Assembly: GCF_016811075.1 (NCBI RefSeq)
Contig: NZ_JAFBGL010000001.1
Coordinates: 558,001-622,000, forward strand
DNA from: Oceaniferula flava
GTDB lineage: Bacteria; Verrucomicrobiota; Verrucomicrobiia; Verrucomicrobiales; Akkermansiaceae
Length of the DNA: 64,000 nucleotides
Direction of reading: 5' to 3'
Shown here: positions 16,452 through 25,201 of the stretch, one piece after another
Position numbering within the stretch: position 1 is the first letter of the stretch
Layout: each line of letters begins with the position of its first letter
The notes under the pieces: generated by a model
Told to the model about the DNA's origin: nothing
The model's input: the letters and a program-made list of their open reading frames with translations, nothing else
The model's database searches: none
Translations under genes and position numbers: made by a program

Positions 16452-16589
16452 GCGGATCGATTGCAGAACATCGAGATCAGCTTTGGCGAGTGAATTATTG
16501 GCCAAAGCTGACGTGTTTCTCCCTTTATCCGTCGTATCTCGGCGCTAGTTTCTTAACCCCTCCCATTTCCTGAGCATTTTTATTTCATC

Positions 16590-19500
16590 ATGAACACCAT
16601 TCGTTTTTCCTTCCTCGCCATCGTCTCTCTCTGGGCGCTTTTGTTGTCGCCTCAACTCAGTGCTGCCGAAAAGTCGGATTACACCATTTTGTTCTATGGT
16701 AACTCGATGGTGGAACGTCTGCTAGAGCATGGTGAGCTGGAGGCGCGACTGCAAATTGCGCGGCCGAAGGCGAAGTTGAAAGTGCGCAGTTTTGCCTGGA
16801 CCGGAGACGAGGTGGGCAATCGGCTTCGACTCGAAGGCTACGCCAAGCACATGAAAAACCTCATCGCCGCGTGGCCGGCGGATAAGCTGGTGTTAGGCTA
16901 CGGGTTTTACGAATCCTTTGCCGGAAAAAAGGGGCTGGCTGAGTTCGAGGACCAATACCGGATTCACCTGACCCAGCTGTCCCAAGTCCACCCGGGAGCG
17001 AAGATCGTCATGCTCTCGCCAATTGCCAGTGAGGATGCACCCGCCGAGCGCAACGCCCAGATTGAGCTCTATGCCAATGCGATCAAGAAACTTGCCGCAG
17101 AGGTGAATGCGGAATACATCGATCTCTTCACCCCGACCCGTGACGCCTACGCCGCTTCCGAGGCCAAGCTGACGACGCGAGGCATCCACCTGAACGAGGC
17201 CGGAAACCGCCTAGTCGCCAAGATCATTGCCGAGGCTCTGGTCGGTGCGGTGAAAGTCAATCCCAAGCACCTCCACGAGGTGGCCCTCGCCGCCACGGCC
17301 AAGCACGAGCGCGTGGCTGAGATTGTGCGTCCTAAGAATGCCGTGGTCTACTTCGGCGTGCGCGCCCGCCCGCAGGAGTATGCCGATGAAATGCCGCGCT
17401 ATCACAAGATGATCGAGCTCACCGATGCGGTGGTCCACCAACTCGCTGCGAATCCAGGGAAGAAATTCTCCGAGATGGAAAAACCCTCTCTGCCACCGAT
17501 GCCGAAGGGGAAAAGCAAGAAGGCAAAAAATGGTTACGGGATCATCAAAAGTGTCACGGAAGCGGAAGCCGAGTTCAAGGTCGCCGATGACTACGAGGTC
17601 AACCTCTTCGCCTCGGAGGAACAATTCCCCGAACTGCGCAACCCCGTGCAGATCTCCTTCGATGCACGTGGTCGGCTCTGGGTGGTCACCATGCCATCGT
17701 TTCCCCACACCGTTCCTGGCCTGACACCTCCGGACAAGATCCTCATCCTCGAAGACACGGATCACGATGGAAAAGCCGACAAATGCACCACCTACATGGA
17801 AGGTCTCGACGCCCTCGACGGAGTCGCTTTTCACCGTGAGGGAGTCATCATTTCTGAGCAACCACGCTTGTGGATGACTCGCGATACCGATGGCGATGGC
17901 AAAGCCGACGTGCAACATGAGCTGCTGCGCGGTATCGATGTCACCGACTCCCACCACGGAGGGATGATTCAATCCGACCCGAGCGGCGACATCATTTTCA
18001 GTGACGGGGTGTTCCACCGCTCGCAGTTAGAGACTCCCTTCGGTGTGCACCGCGGGATCGACGCCACCACTTACCGACTCGATGTCGCCAGTGGCAAAAT
18101 CAACACCGAATATCAACACACCACACCGAACCCATGGAATGTCGATTTCGATCGCTACGGTGACATGTTCCAGATGTATGGGGACGGCATCTTTTACGAT
18201 AGCACTGTGCTGCCATGGACGCCGCTGGGCGCTTACCATCCATTCCGCTACGGCTCGATTGGCCAGTTTGGCAAAGGCTCCGGGATTGCCGTGGTTTCCA
18301 GCCCGAATTTCCCGGAAATCTATCAGCAAGGCATGGTGTCCGCCTCGCTGCTGGGTAAATACGCCGTGACCCTGACCCAGTTTGATTACAGCGAGGGCAT
18401 GATCAAACGCGACAAGACCGAAGTCATCCTCTCCTCTCCGAACGCCGCCTTCCGCCCGGCTGATCTGGAGTTCGGGATGGACGGAGCTCTCTACGTCTCC
18501 GATTTCTGCAGCCCGATCATTGGTCACGCCCAGCACCCGATGCGTGATCCAGGCTGGGATCATGACTATGGCAGAATTTGGAGAGTCGTTCACAAGGGGA
18601 AACCTCTCGTGAAAGAGGTTCCCAACATTGAAGGAGCATCACCGGACGAACTCTGCGAGCTGCTCGTAAGTCCCCAAGATTTGGTGCGCAAGCACGCCCG
18701 CATCGAGCTGCGCAAACATGGCGCCGAAGGCATTGCGGCGGTCGATCGCTGGATCGGCAAAATGGATCGCAACAGCCCGAATTTTGATCAAGCAGCGTTG
18801 GAGACTCTGTTTGTCTGCGGTGGCCTCAATGAAGCTCGTCCTGAGTTGCTCAAGGCCCTGTTGAACTCCAAATCCTACCATTTCCGTGGTGCGGCCGTGA
18901 ACCAAATCCGTCTGCTGGCAGAGCATCTCGACAACGTGGGCCAACTGCTCGGCAAGATGGCCAAGGACGAACATCCGCGGGTTCTCATCCAGGTGATCGG
19001 TGCGATTTCCCACCTGCAGAAAACCCATCCGGAGCTCACGCAGATCTTGGATTCCATCGAATCCGACAACAAACACGTGGTCAACACCCTGAAAGCGTTA
19101 GAATACGGCACGGAGCCGATCAAGGGGCGCAGTGTCCCGGTGTTGGAGGTGGATCCACAATCTGAACTCACCCACTGGTTCCGCTATGCTCCAGGAGGAA
19201 AAGGTCAGCCAGTTCTGCACACTTCGAAGAAACCTTCCGGAGGTGGTGTGAACCTCTACCGGACATTCATCGAATCGGAGAAAGAGCAATCGGCCATCAT
19301 CGGCATCAATCACAAGGCGCTTGATATCTTCGTCAACGGCAGCCTCGTATTCAGCCAGAATTCTCTGTGGAGTGGCGACCAGCAAGTCCAAGTCGATCTG
19401 CAGGCCGGGGTGAATGTCATCGAAATCGAGCTCCAAAAAGGGCGGAGATCCACGAAGAGGCTTCCTGCTGTGTATCTCTACGATCCAGTGGGCCGCGCCC

Positions 19501-20552
19501 TTGGTGGGGTCAAGTATGTCAGTAGCACGCAAGAGCTGAAACGTCTCACCGCGGCGCACGACAAGATGCTAAAGGCGCGCGGCACGGTGCTCCGTGTCAC
19601 CGCCGCTCCCGGTTTACAATTTGCCCCGAAGACTCTGCGTGTGGAGCCTGGATCGAAAGTCAGGCTCATCTTTGAAAACCCGGACAACATGGAGCACAAC
19701 TGGTTGCTCTTGGCTCCAGGGAGCGTGGCGGAAATCGGAGCCCTCGCCGATCAAATGGCGGCGGAGTCTGGAGCTGTCGAAAAGCATTACATTCCAGAGT
19801 CGAATAAAATCCTCGTCCACTCGAAACTACTCGGACCCGGCTCGAAGCAAGAGCTGGTCTTCACCGCTCCGGAGCAAGCTGGCGAATACCCCTACATCTG
19901 CACCTTCCCTGGCCACTGGCGTGTCATGCAGGGTGTGCTGACCGTGGCGAAAGCCGACGCCCCCGAAGCCAAGCCAGCCAACAATCAGGGTAAGGTGAAA
20001 AAGGGGAAAGCTCCCGTCCGGAACATTGGCAACGGGGTGATCTATGAAAGCAGCGCGAAGGCCAATGGTTTTCAAAAGCTGGTGCCACCCAGCCAGCCCA
20101 GAGGCAAGGTCACTAGCTCGACCAAGACCAACAACCAGCCGCTGTCGGTTCTCACCGATGGCAAGCTGACCGCCGGATTTGGTCCGATATTTGCCAACAA
20201 GGTGACCGATGGCGCCTACAAGATGGACCTTGGGAAAAGTGAATCCGTCACGGCCATCACCAGCTGGGCGAACAACCACAAAGGCGTTCGCGGTGCCCAG
20301 AAAATCTCGATTTACGGCAGCAACCATAGCTCGGACCCCGGCTGGGATTTGTCCGATCAAAAACGATTCACTCCGCTGGCGAGCCTCAGTAGCCAAGGCG
20401 AAAAGGTGGAGGCATTCACTGCGCTGTCCCTGCGTGATGCCAAGGGAAAACCACTGGGCCAGTTCCGCTGGATCGTCTGGCAGGTGCACCCGATTTCCCG
20501 CAGCGGAGAGAATACCGCATTCCAAGAACTCGCGGTTCAGACAGCCAAGTAA
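16590..20552 (+). CDS. Secreted multidomain PVC-type dehydrogenase with SGNH, HEAT, azurin-like and discoidin-like domains
   Basis: The 1320-residue protein has a signal peptide ending S-P-Q-L-S-A-A-E. Residues about 30-220 form an SGNH hydrolase-like domain (F-Y-G-N-S-M near the start, G-I-H-L-N-E-A-G-N at its end). About 330-680 form a six-bladed PVC membrane-bound dehydrogenase propeller with D-T-D-G-D-G-K-A-D calcium-type loops. About 685-860 hold alpha-helical HEAT-like repeats, then a beta domain with D-I-F-V-N-G. About 1000-1125 form an azurin-like domain with copper ligands His1036, Cys1104, His1109 and Met1113. The C-terminal 170 residues look discoidin-like. It likely oxidises a sugar and passes electrons to copper. 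No C-x2-C-H heme motif is present, unlike many relatives. Confidence 0.85.
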   Translation: MNTIRFSFLAIVSLWALLLSPQLSAAEKSDYTILFYGNSMVERLLEHGELEARLQIARPKAKLKVRSFAWTGDEVGNRLRLEGYAKHMKNLIAAWPADKLVLGYGFYESFAGKKGLAEFEDQYRIHLTQLSQVHPGAKIVMLSPIASEDAPAERNAQIELYANAIKKLAAEVNAEYIDLFTPTRDAYAASEAKLTTRGIHLNEAGNRLVAKIIAEALVGAVKVNPKHLHEVALAATAKHERVAEIVRPKNAVVYFGVRARPQEYADEMPRYHKMIELTDAVVHQLAANPGKKFSEMEKPSLPPMPKGKSKKAKNGYGIIKSVTEAEAEFKVADDYEVNLFASEEQFPELRNPVQISFDARGRLWVVTMPSFPHTVPGLTPPDKILILEDTDHDGKADKCTTYMEGLDALDGVAFHREGVIISEQPRLWMTRDTDGDGKADVQHELLRGIDVTDSHHGGMIQSDPSGDIIFSDGVFHRSQLETPFGVHRGIDATTYRLDVASGKINTEYQHTTPNPWNVDFDRYGDMFQMYGDGIFYDSTVLPWTPLGAYHPFRYGSIGQFGKGSGIAVVSSPNFPEIYQQGMVSASLLGKYAVTLTQFDYSEGMIKRDKTEVILSSPNAAFRPADLEFGMDGALYVSDFCSPIIGHAQHPMRDPGWDHDYGRIWRVVHKGKPLVKEVPNIEGASPDELCELLVSPQDLVRKHARIELRKHGAEGIAAVDRWIGKMDRNSPNFDQAALETLFVCGGLNEARPELLKALLNSKSYHFRGAAVNQIRLLAEHLDNVGQLLGKMAKDEHPRVLIQVIGAISHLQKTHPELTQILDSIESDNKHVVNTLKALEYGTEPIKGRSVPVLEVDPQSELTHWFRYAPGGKGQPVLHTSKKPSGGGVNLYRTFIESEKEQSAIIGINHKALDIFVNGSLVFSQNSLWSGDQQVQVDLQAGVNVIEIELQKGRRSTKRLPAVYLYDPVGRALGGVKYVSSTQELKRLTAAHDKMLKARGTVLRVTAAPGLQFAPKTLRVEPGSKVRLIFENPDNMEHNWLLLAPGSVAEIGALADQMAAESGAVEKHYIPESNKILVHSKLLGPGSKQELVFTAPEQAGEYPYICTFPGHWRVMQGVLTVAKADAPEAKPANNQGKVKKGKAPVRNIGNGVIYESSAKANGFQKLVPPSQPRGKVTSSTKTNNQPLSVLTDGKLTAGFGPIFANKVTDGAYKMDLGKSESVTAITSWANNHKGVRGAQKISIYGSNHSSDPGWDLSDQKRFTPLASLSSQGEKVEAFTALSLRDAKGKPLGQFRWIVWQVHPISRSGENTAFQELAVQTAK

Positions 20553-20586
20553 TTCTTAATTTTCAGATAAACTAGACCCCCAACTC

Positions 20587-21993
20587 ATGATTAAAAAATA
20601 CCTCCAGCTTTCCGTGCTTGCCGCCGCTGCGGTGGCGACGAGTCATGTGCAAGCAGACGACACCGCTGCCAAGCCACGCCCTAACATCCTGTTCATCTTT
20701 TCCGACGACTGGGGCTGGGGCGATCTCAGCTGCCACGGGCACCCGTATATCAAGACCCCCAACATCGATCGCCTCGCCAAAGAGGGGACCGATTTCCAGA
20801 ACTTCACCGTGGCCAGCGGCGTCTGCTCACCGAGTCGGGCCGCCGTGATGACCGGCTTGTTTCCTGCGCGCTTAAATATCACCGGTCACTTCGCCACACC
20901 GCGAAGCAATGCCGCGCGCAACATGCCCGACTGGGTAGACCCCGAGATCGTGACGATTCCTCGACTGCTGAAAAAAGCCGGCTACATGACCGGCCACTTC
21001 GGCAAGTGGCATCTATCGAACAACATGATCCCGGACTCACCGCGTCCTGAAAAATATGGTTACGATATGGTCGGTGCCTTCAACTGCTCCGACGAGCAGA
21101 TGCCGGTGCATGACGACGCTAAAAATGCCATCGCCCTGATCGAAAAAAGTGTCAAAGCGGAGAAACCGTTTTTCATCAACCTCTGGGTGCACGAACCGCA
21201 CACGCCGTTCCACACTCTGCCGGAATACCGCAAGCGTTTCCCCGATCTTCCGGAAAAGGCGAACATCTATGCCTCCGTGCTGTCCCATGCGGACGACCGC
21301 ATCGGCGAGGTGCTGGACACCTTGGATCGTCTCAACCTGACCAAAAACACGCTGGTGATTTTCAGCTCGGACAACGGACCGGCCGGAAGTGGGCCCACTA
21401 ACAATAGAAAGCTCACCACCATGCATGATACCGCCACTGGCGAAGGCTATGGCATCGCTGCCAGCGTGGGGACGACGGGTGGTCGTCAGGGACGCAAGGG
21501 GTCGATCTATCAAGGTGGCATTGGCGTGCCCTTCCTCGTGCGCTGGCCGGAACAAGTCGCTGCCGGGGCTCACGACAAAGTGTCGTGGATTTCCGCTGTC
21601 GATCTACTGCCGACCTTCTGTGAAATTGCCGGAGCTCCCTTGCCTGCCGGCTATCAACCGGACGGCGTGAGTCAGGTTTCCGTGCTCAAAGGCAGCCCGG
21701 CCAAGCTGCGCTCGAAGCCGCTTTTCTGGAAAAAGCAGAAGGCGCGCAAAAGTGATGCCGACTACGCTGTGCTCGATCAAAAATGGAAGCTGCTCGCCAG
21801 TGCCGATTTGAAAAAAGTCCAGCTCTACGACATCAGCGTTGACCCTCTGGAGAAAACGGAGATCCGCAGCAAGCACCCTGAGGTCGTTGCCGAATTGGTG
21901 AAACAACTCGAAGCCTGGATCGCCACACTGCCGACCAAGGTGGATCCCAAACTCATGTCCGATCACCGCCCTAAACAAGGGGCAACCAAGTAA
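20587..21993 (+). CDS. Secreted sulfatase (type I)
   Basis: The 468-residue protein has signal peptide MIKKYLQLSVLAAAAVATSH with cleavage near V-Q-A. It shows P-N-I-L-F-I-F-S-D-D-W-G-W-G-D (metal Asp pair 40-41) and the formylglycine motif C-S-P-S-R at Cys80. It then has H-F-G-K-W-H-L (near 140) and S-S-D-N-G-P (near 261). It desulfates a glycan in the periplasm or outside. It starts 35 nt after the azurin-fusion gene and ends 36 nt before the esterase, so the three genes are one transcript. Confidence 0.95.
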   Translation: MIKKYLQLSVLAAAAVATSHVQADDTAAKPRPNILFIFSDDWGWGDLSCHGHPYIKTPNIDRLAKEGTDFQNFTVASGVCSPSRAAVMTGLFPARLNITGHFATPRSNAARNMPDWVDPEIVTIPRLLKKAGYMTGHFGKWHLSNNMIPDSPRPEKYGYDMVGAFNCSDEQMPVHDDAKNAIALIEKSVKAEKPFFINLWVHEPHTPFHTLPEYRKRFPDLPEKANIYASVLSHADDRIGEVLDTLDRLNLTKNTLVIFSSDNGPAGSGPTNNRKLTTMHDTATGEGYGIAASVGTTGGRQGRKGSIYQGGIGVPFLVRWPEQVAAGAHDKVSWISAVDLLPTFCEIAGAPLPAGYQPDGVSQVSVLKGSPAKLRSKPLFWKKQKARKSDADYAVLDQKWKLLASADLKKVQLYDISVDPLEKTEIRSKHPEVVAELVKQLEAWIATLPTKVDPKLMSDHRPKQGATK

Positions 21994-22028
21994 ACAAGCA
22001 ATCGCGCGATCGCGCCAACCATCCACTC

Positions 22029-23570
22029 ATGCTCAAATCATCCATTCTCCTCAGCGCCGCCCTGCTCGCAGGCACCTTGGCCAACTTACAGGCCGAGCTT
22101 CGTCCTGCTTCCTTGTTCCAGAGCCACATGGTTCTTCAACGCGGCACCCAGCTCCCGGTCTGGGGAGATGCCGATCCGGGCGCGACGGTCACCGTTGAGT
22201 TCTCCGGACAGAAAAAGTCGGCCCGCGCCGACGCCAAGGGGAAGTGGATGCTCAAGCTGGATCCTCTGCCGGCGACCAAGCAGGCAAAGACGATGACCTT
22301 TTCCTCCAAGCTCAAAACGGAAGCGGAGAAACTGGAACTCCGTGATGTCGTGGTTGGCGAGGTGTGGATCTGTGCCGGGCAATCGAACATGCAGTTCGGC
22401 GTTAAGAATTCGCCGGGAGTGAAGGCCTTGCTGCCCAAGGTGAAGAACATCCGCAGCTTTACCGTGAAGCGCACCGTCGCCTTCACCGAGCAAGACCGCT
22501 GCGAAGGCAAGTGGGTGGATCAATACCCGGACAGTGCCGTCGCCTTGGCCTTTGCCCATTCCCTGCAGCAGCACGAAGATGTGCCGGTGGGGATCATTCT
22601 TACCTGCTGGGGCAGCTCATCACTGGAGGCTTGGATGCCGCGTGACATGACCGAGACGGTGCCGCATTTCAAAACTATGATGGAGGAGTTCGATGCCAAT
22701 AAGGAAGCGCACGAGCAGATCAAGGCCGCTCTGAATGCGCCTAAGGGGTGGACGAAAAAAGAGGACATCTTTCTGCGCCGGCAAACGAACATTCTCTACA
22801 ATGCCATGATGCACCCGCTGGCTCCCTACGCCTGCCGCGGACTGGTCTGGTATCAGGGCGAGCGCAATACCCAATCGATGTTCGGTATGCTGAAAACCCC
22901 ATGGTTTTCGAGAAACTCCGGCATGCTGATCTACGGTGATGTGCTGAAAAAGTGGATCGCACGCTACCGTCAGGAATGGGACAACGAGGAGATGCACTTC
23001 CTCATCGCGATGCTGCCAGGTTACGGCAAAGTGCTGCCCACCGGACCGAACCGCGATCCCCAAAGCCCCACGGCTCACTCATGGGCATGGATGCGCGAAG
23101 CCCAGCTCAAGGCACTGCAACTTGATGGCGTCAGCGTGGCCAACACGGTGGACCTCGGCGATATGAAAAATGTGCACCCCAAGGACAAGCTTCCCGTCGG
23201 GCAGCGTTTGGCTCTGCTAGCCGCCCGTGATGTGTATGGCAAAAAACTAGAAGCTCAAGGGCCAGTGATGAACAAGGTGATTGGCAGTGGGGGGCGCATT
23301 CATGTGGTCTTCGATCACGCCGAGGGGTTGAAAACCAACGATGGCAAGAGCCCGAGCGCTTTCTGGATCGCGGATAGCAATCGGAAGTGGCACCAAGCGG
23401 AGGCGAAGATCGTGGGCCAAAGTGTCGTGTTGCAGTCGGATCAAGTGGCCGAACCAAAGTTCGTCCGCTACGCCTTTGCCGGTATGCCGAAAGTAAATTT
23501 GGTCAATGGGGAGGGGCTTCCAGCCTATCCGTTCCGCAGCGACGACTTCCAGCCGAAGCTGCGGAAATAG
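22029..23570 (+). CDS. Secreted sialate O-acetylesterase-type carbohydrate esterase
   Basis: The 513-residue protein has a signal peptide (MLKSSILLSAALLAGTLANL). It starts its mature part with a G-A-T-V-T-V-E-F-S-G beta domain, followed by E-V-W-I-C-A-G-Q-S-N-M, the SGNH nucleophile block near residue 117. Other blocks are C-W-G-S-S-S-L-E-A-W, G-L-V-W-Y-Q-G-E-R-N-T and a C-terminal D-M-K-N-V-H-P-K-D-K-L-P-V-G catalytic His block near 383. It should remove O-acetyl groups from sugars of the sulfated polymer rather than sialic acid as such. It is the last gene of the transcript started upstream. Confidence 0.88.
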   Translation: MLKSSILLSAALLAGTLANLQAELRPASLFQSHMVLQRGTQLPVWGDADPGATVTVEFSGQKKSARADAKGKWMLKLDPLPATKQAKTMTFSSKLKTEAEKLELRDVVVGEVWICAGQSNMQFGVKNSPGVKALLPKVKNIRSFTVKRTVAFTEQDRCEGKWVDQYPDSAVALAFAHSLQQHEDVPVGIILTCWGSSSLEAWMPRDMTETVPHFKTMMEEFDANKEAHEQIKAALNAPKGWTKKEDIFLRRQTNILYNAMMHPLAPYACRGLVWYQGERNTQSMFGMLKTPWFSRNSGMLIYGDVLKKWIARYRQEWDNEEMHFLIAMLPGYGKVLPTGPNRDPQSPTAHSWAWMREAQLKALQLDGVSVANTVDLGDMKNVHPKDKLPVGQRLALLAARDVYGKKLEAQGPVMNKVIGSGGRIHVVFDHAEGLKTNDGKSPSAFWIADSNRKWHQAEAKIVGQSVVLQSDQVAEPKFVRYAFAGMPKVNLVNGEGLPAYPFRSDDFQPKLRK

Positions 23571-23604
23571 GCCAACAGACCGCCCCCCATGGGTGGAAAC
23601 TATC

Positions 23605-23638
23605 TCAGATGGATTCTTTTCAAATCAGATCCATCTGA
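23605..23638. repeat. 10-bp inverted repeat upstream of the pseudopilin gene
   Basis: TCAGATGGAT (23605-23614) and ATCCATCTGA (23629-23638) pair exactly around a 14-nt loop. The 3' side lacks a T-tract, so a terminator of the esterase transcript is weaker than an operator or mRNA-end stabiliser. It lies 82 nt before the pseudopilin start. Confidence 0.5.
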
Positions 23639-23719
23639 TAGCTTGACGAGAACGAGGGCAATTTGGGGTCTGATTTCCAAGCTTGCCAAATCGAAATACA
23701 TAATACATACATCACAATC

Positions 23720-24283
23720 ATGAAGGTTAAGCATTCAAGTTCTAGGAGTTCGGTCGGCGGCTTTACACTGGTCGAAATCATCGTGGTCATCGCGATCATT
23801 GCCGTTCTGGCGACCATGACCGTGGGCGGTTTGAGTTTTTACAAGCAGAAGGCAGCTGAGAATAAGACCAAGGTATTCATTGCCAGCGTCTCCAGAGCCC
23901 TGGACGAGTATCATTCTGACTTCAACGAGTATCCGGAGGAAACTGCCAGCGATCTCGATGACAGCACCGAGATTTTGTATCGTGAACTTTACGGCGACGG
24001 AGCGGACGTCAATGTCGGCACCGGTGGAGCCGGAACCACTGATGGCTCACCGGATGAAGGCGCCACAGTCTACCTCGATGCCTTGAACCCGAACCTCGCC
24101 GGCTCGCAGAAGAATGTGGAAGAGTCCGGTGGCGAATACTTCCTCATCGACGGTTTCCGCAACCGACTGCGCTACCGCAACGATCCCAACAGCCCGGATA
24201 TGCAAAACCCGGACTACGATCTCTGGTCGGCTGGTCGCGATGGCGATGACGACGAAGAGAAGGACAATATCGATAACTGGTAA
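23720..24283 (+). CDS. GspG-like type II secretion pseudopilin
   Basis: The start at ATG 23720 gives a short basic leader (MKVKHSSSRSSVGGF) and a prepilin peptidase site G-G-F-T-L-V-E-I followed by a hydrophobic helix (I-V-V-I-A-I-I-A-V-L-A). The body has the GspG pattern E-N-K-T-K-V-F-I-A-S-V-S-R-A-L-D-E-Y and ends D-L-W-S-A-G-R-D-G-D-D-D-E-E, as GspG does. At 187 residues it is slightly longer than the usual 140-150, with an acidic Gly/Thr insert near 100-120. It sits alone between esterase and unknown genes and ends at its own terminator. No other secretion gene is nearby. Confidence 0.85.
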   Translation: MKVKHSSSRSSVGGFTLVEIIVVIAIIAVLATMTVGGLSFYKQKAAENKTKVFIASVSRALDEYHSDFNEYPEETASDLDDSTEILYRELYGDGADVNVGTGGAGTTDGSPDEGATVYLDALNPNLAGSQKNVEESGGEYFLIDGFRNRLRYRNDPNSPDMQNPDYDLWSAGRDGDDDEEKDNIDNW

Positions 24284-24327
24284 TCGCTAGCCAGCACAGG
24301 CACCACCCAGCAGGTGCCATTTTCCAG

Positions 24328-24360
24328 ACGGGGGACTCTTGCTAGAGTCCTCCGTTTTTT
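24328..24360 (+). terminator. Terminator after the pseudopilin gene
   Basis: ACGGGGGACTCT pairs with AGAGTCCTCCGT around TGCT and is followed by TTTTT. A weaker hairpin GGCACC/GGTGCC (24299-24318) precedes it. It separates the pseudopilin from the membrane protein gene at 24449. Confidence 0.8.
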
Positions 24361-24448
24361 GTTCGGACGTGCGCAGGACAGGGAATCAAGCGAGGCACAA
24401 TCCGTGCTTCCCATGGTCTGCAGGATTTGATAACTCCTTGACCACGCT

Positions 24449-25201
24449 ATGGCAAAAAAGAACGTCGAGAAGAAAGAAGACGCCCCCGCAAAGAAATCGG
24501 GGTGCATGAAGAGACTTACACTCATGGTTCTCTTACTGCTGCTGGCCTACTTCGGCCTGCATATTTATTTCATCTGGCAACCCGCAGGAAAACCCGCCGA
24601 ATTCAACCAGCAGATCATTGATGCCAACGTCGCAGGCACCAAGGTGTTTCCCGCCATTCAAGCATACGACATCGATCAAATTGCGGGTCGTAGCGAAATT
24701 TTGAATGGTCGCTCGATCAAGGCCCCTCTGCTCAAGGAACGCCTGAAAAGTGCCATCTCCAGTGGCTATCCCATCACCTTCCGCGAGGAGGAAATCAACG
24801 CTTGGCTGAGTAAGCGAGTAGCATTGGAGCAGGAAGGTCTGTTCGCCAGCTATGTCACCGCCAGCCATGTCTGGGTGGATTTTAAACCGGATGAAATCGA
24901 AATCATCATCGAGCGTGAACTACCGAACAAGCAGTCGCACATGACCTCCTTGTTCATGAAATTCGAGCGCGCTAAAAATGGCTTCAGCATCAGCCGTCAC
25001 GCGTCGCACATCGGCCAAGTCAGAGCTCCCGGTGGCTTTGCCCGATTGATCATGCCCGCATTTAACAGCCTCGCCGAGGAACTGAGTGAAGAGCTCAAGT
25101 TGTATAAAAACGACGCCGGCCAGCTGAAAATTTTCGATATCAAAGTGGAAGAAGGGAAAATCACGCTCGATCCACGTCGCCCCGAGGAACGTAGTTCATG
25201 A
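24449..25201 (+). CDS. Membrane-anchored protein of unknown function
   Basis: The 250-residue protein begins with a Lys-rich cytosolic segment (about 1-25) and one transmembrane helix (L-T-L-M-V-L-L-L-L-L-L-A-Y-F-G). A 200-residue extracytoplasmic domain follows. It contains I-T-F-R-E-E-E-I-N-A-W-L-S near 111-124, a pattern seen in YpmS/DUF2140-like proteins, but the match is too short to name a family. The last 4 nt overlap the ATG of the next gene (25198), so the two are translationally coupled. No catalytic motif is visible. Confidence 0.75.
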   Translation: MAKKNVEKKEDAPAKKSGCMKRLTLMVLLLLLAYFGLHIYFIWQPAGKPAEFNQQIIDANVAGTKVFPAIQAYDIDQIAGRSEILNGRSIKAPLLKERLKSAISSGYPITFREEEINAWLSKRVALEQEGLFASYVTASHVWVDFKPDEIEIIIERELPNKQSHMTSLFMKFERAKNGFSISRHASHIGQVRAPGGFARLIMPAFNSLAEELSEELKLYKNDAGQLKIFDIKVEEGKITLDPRRPEERSS

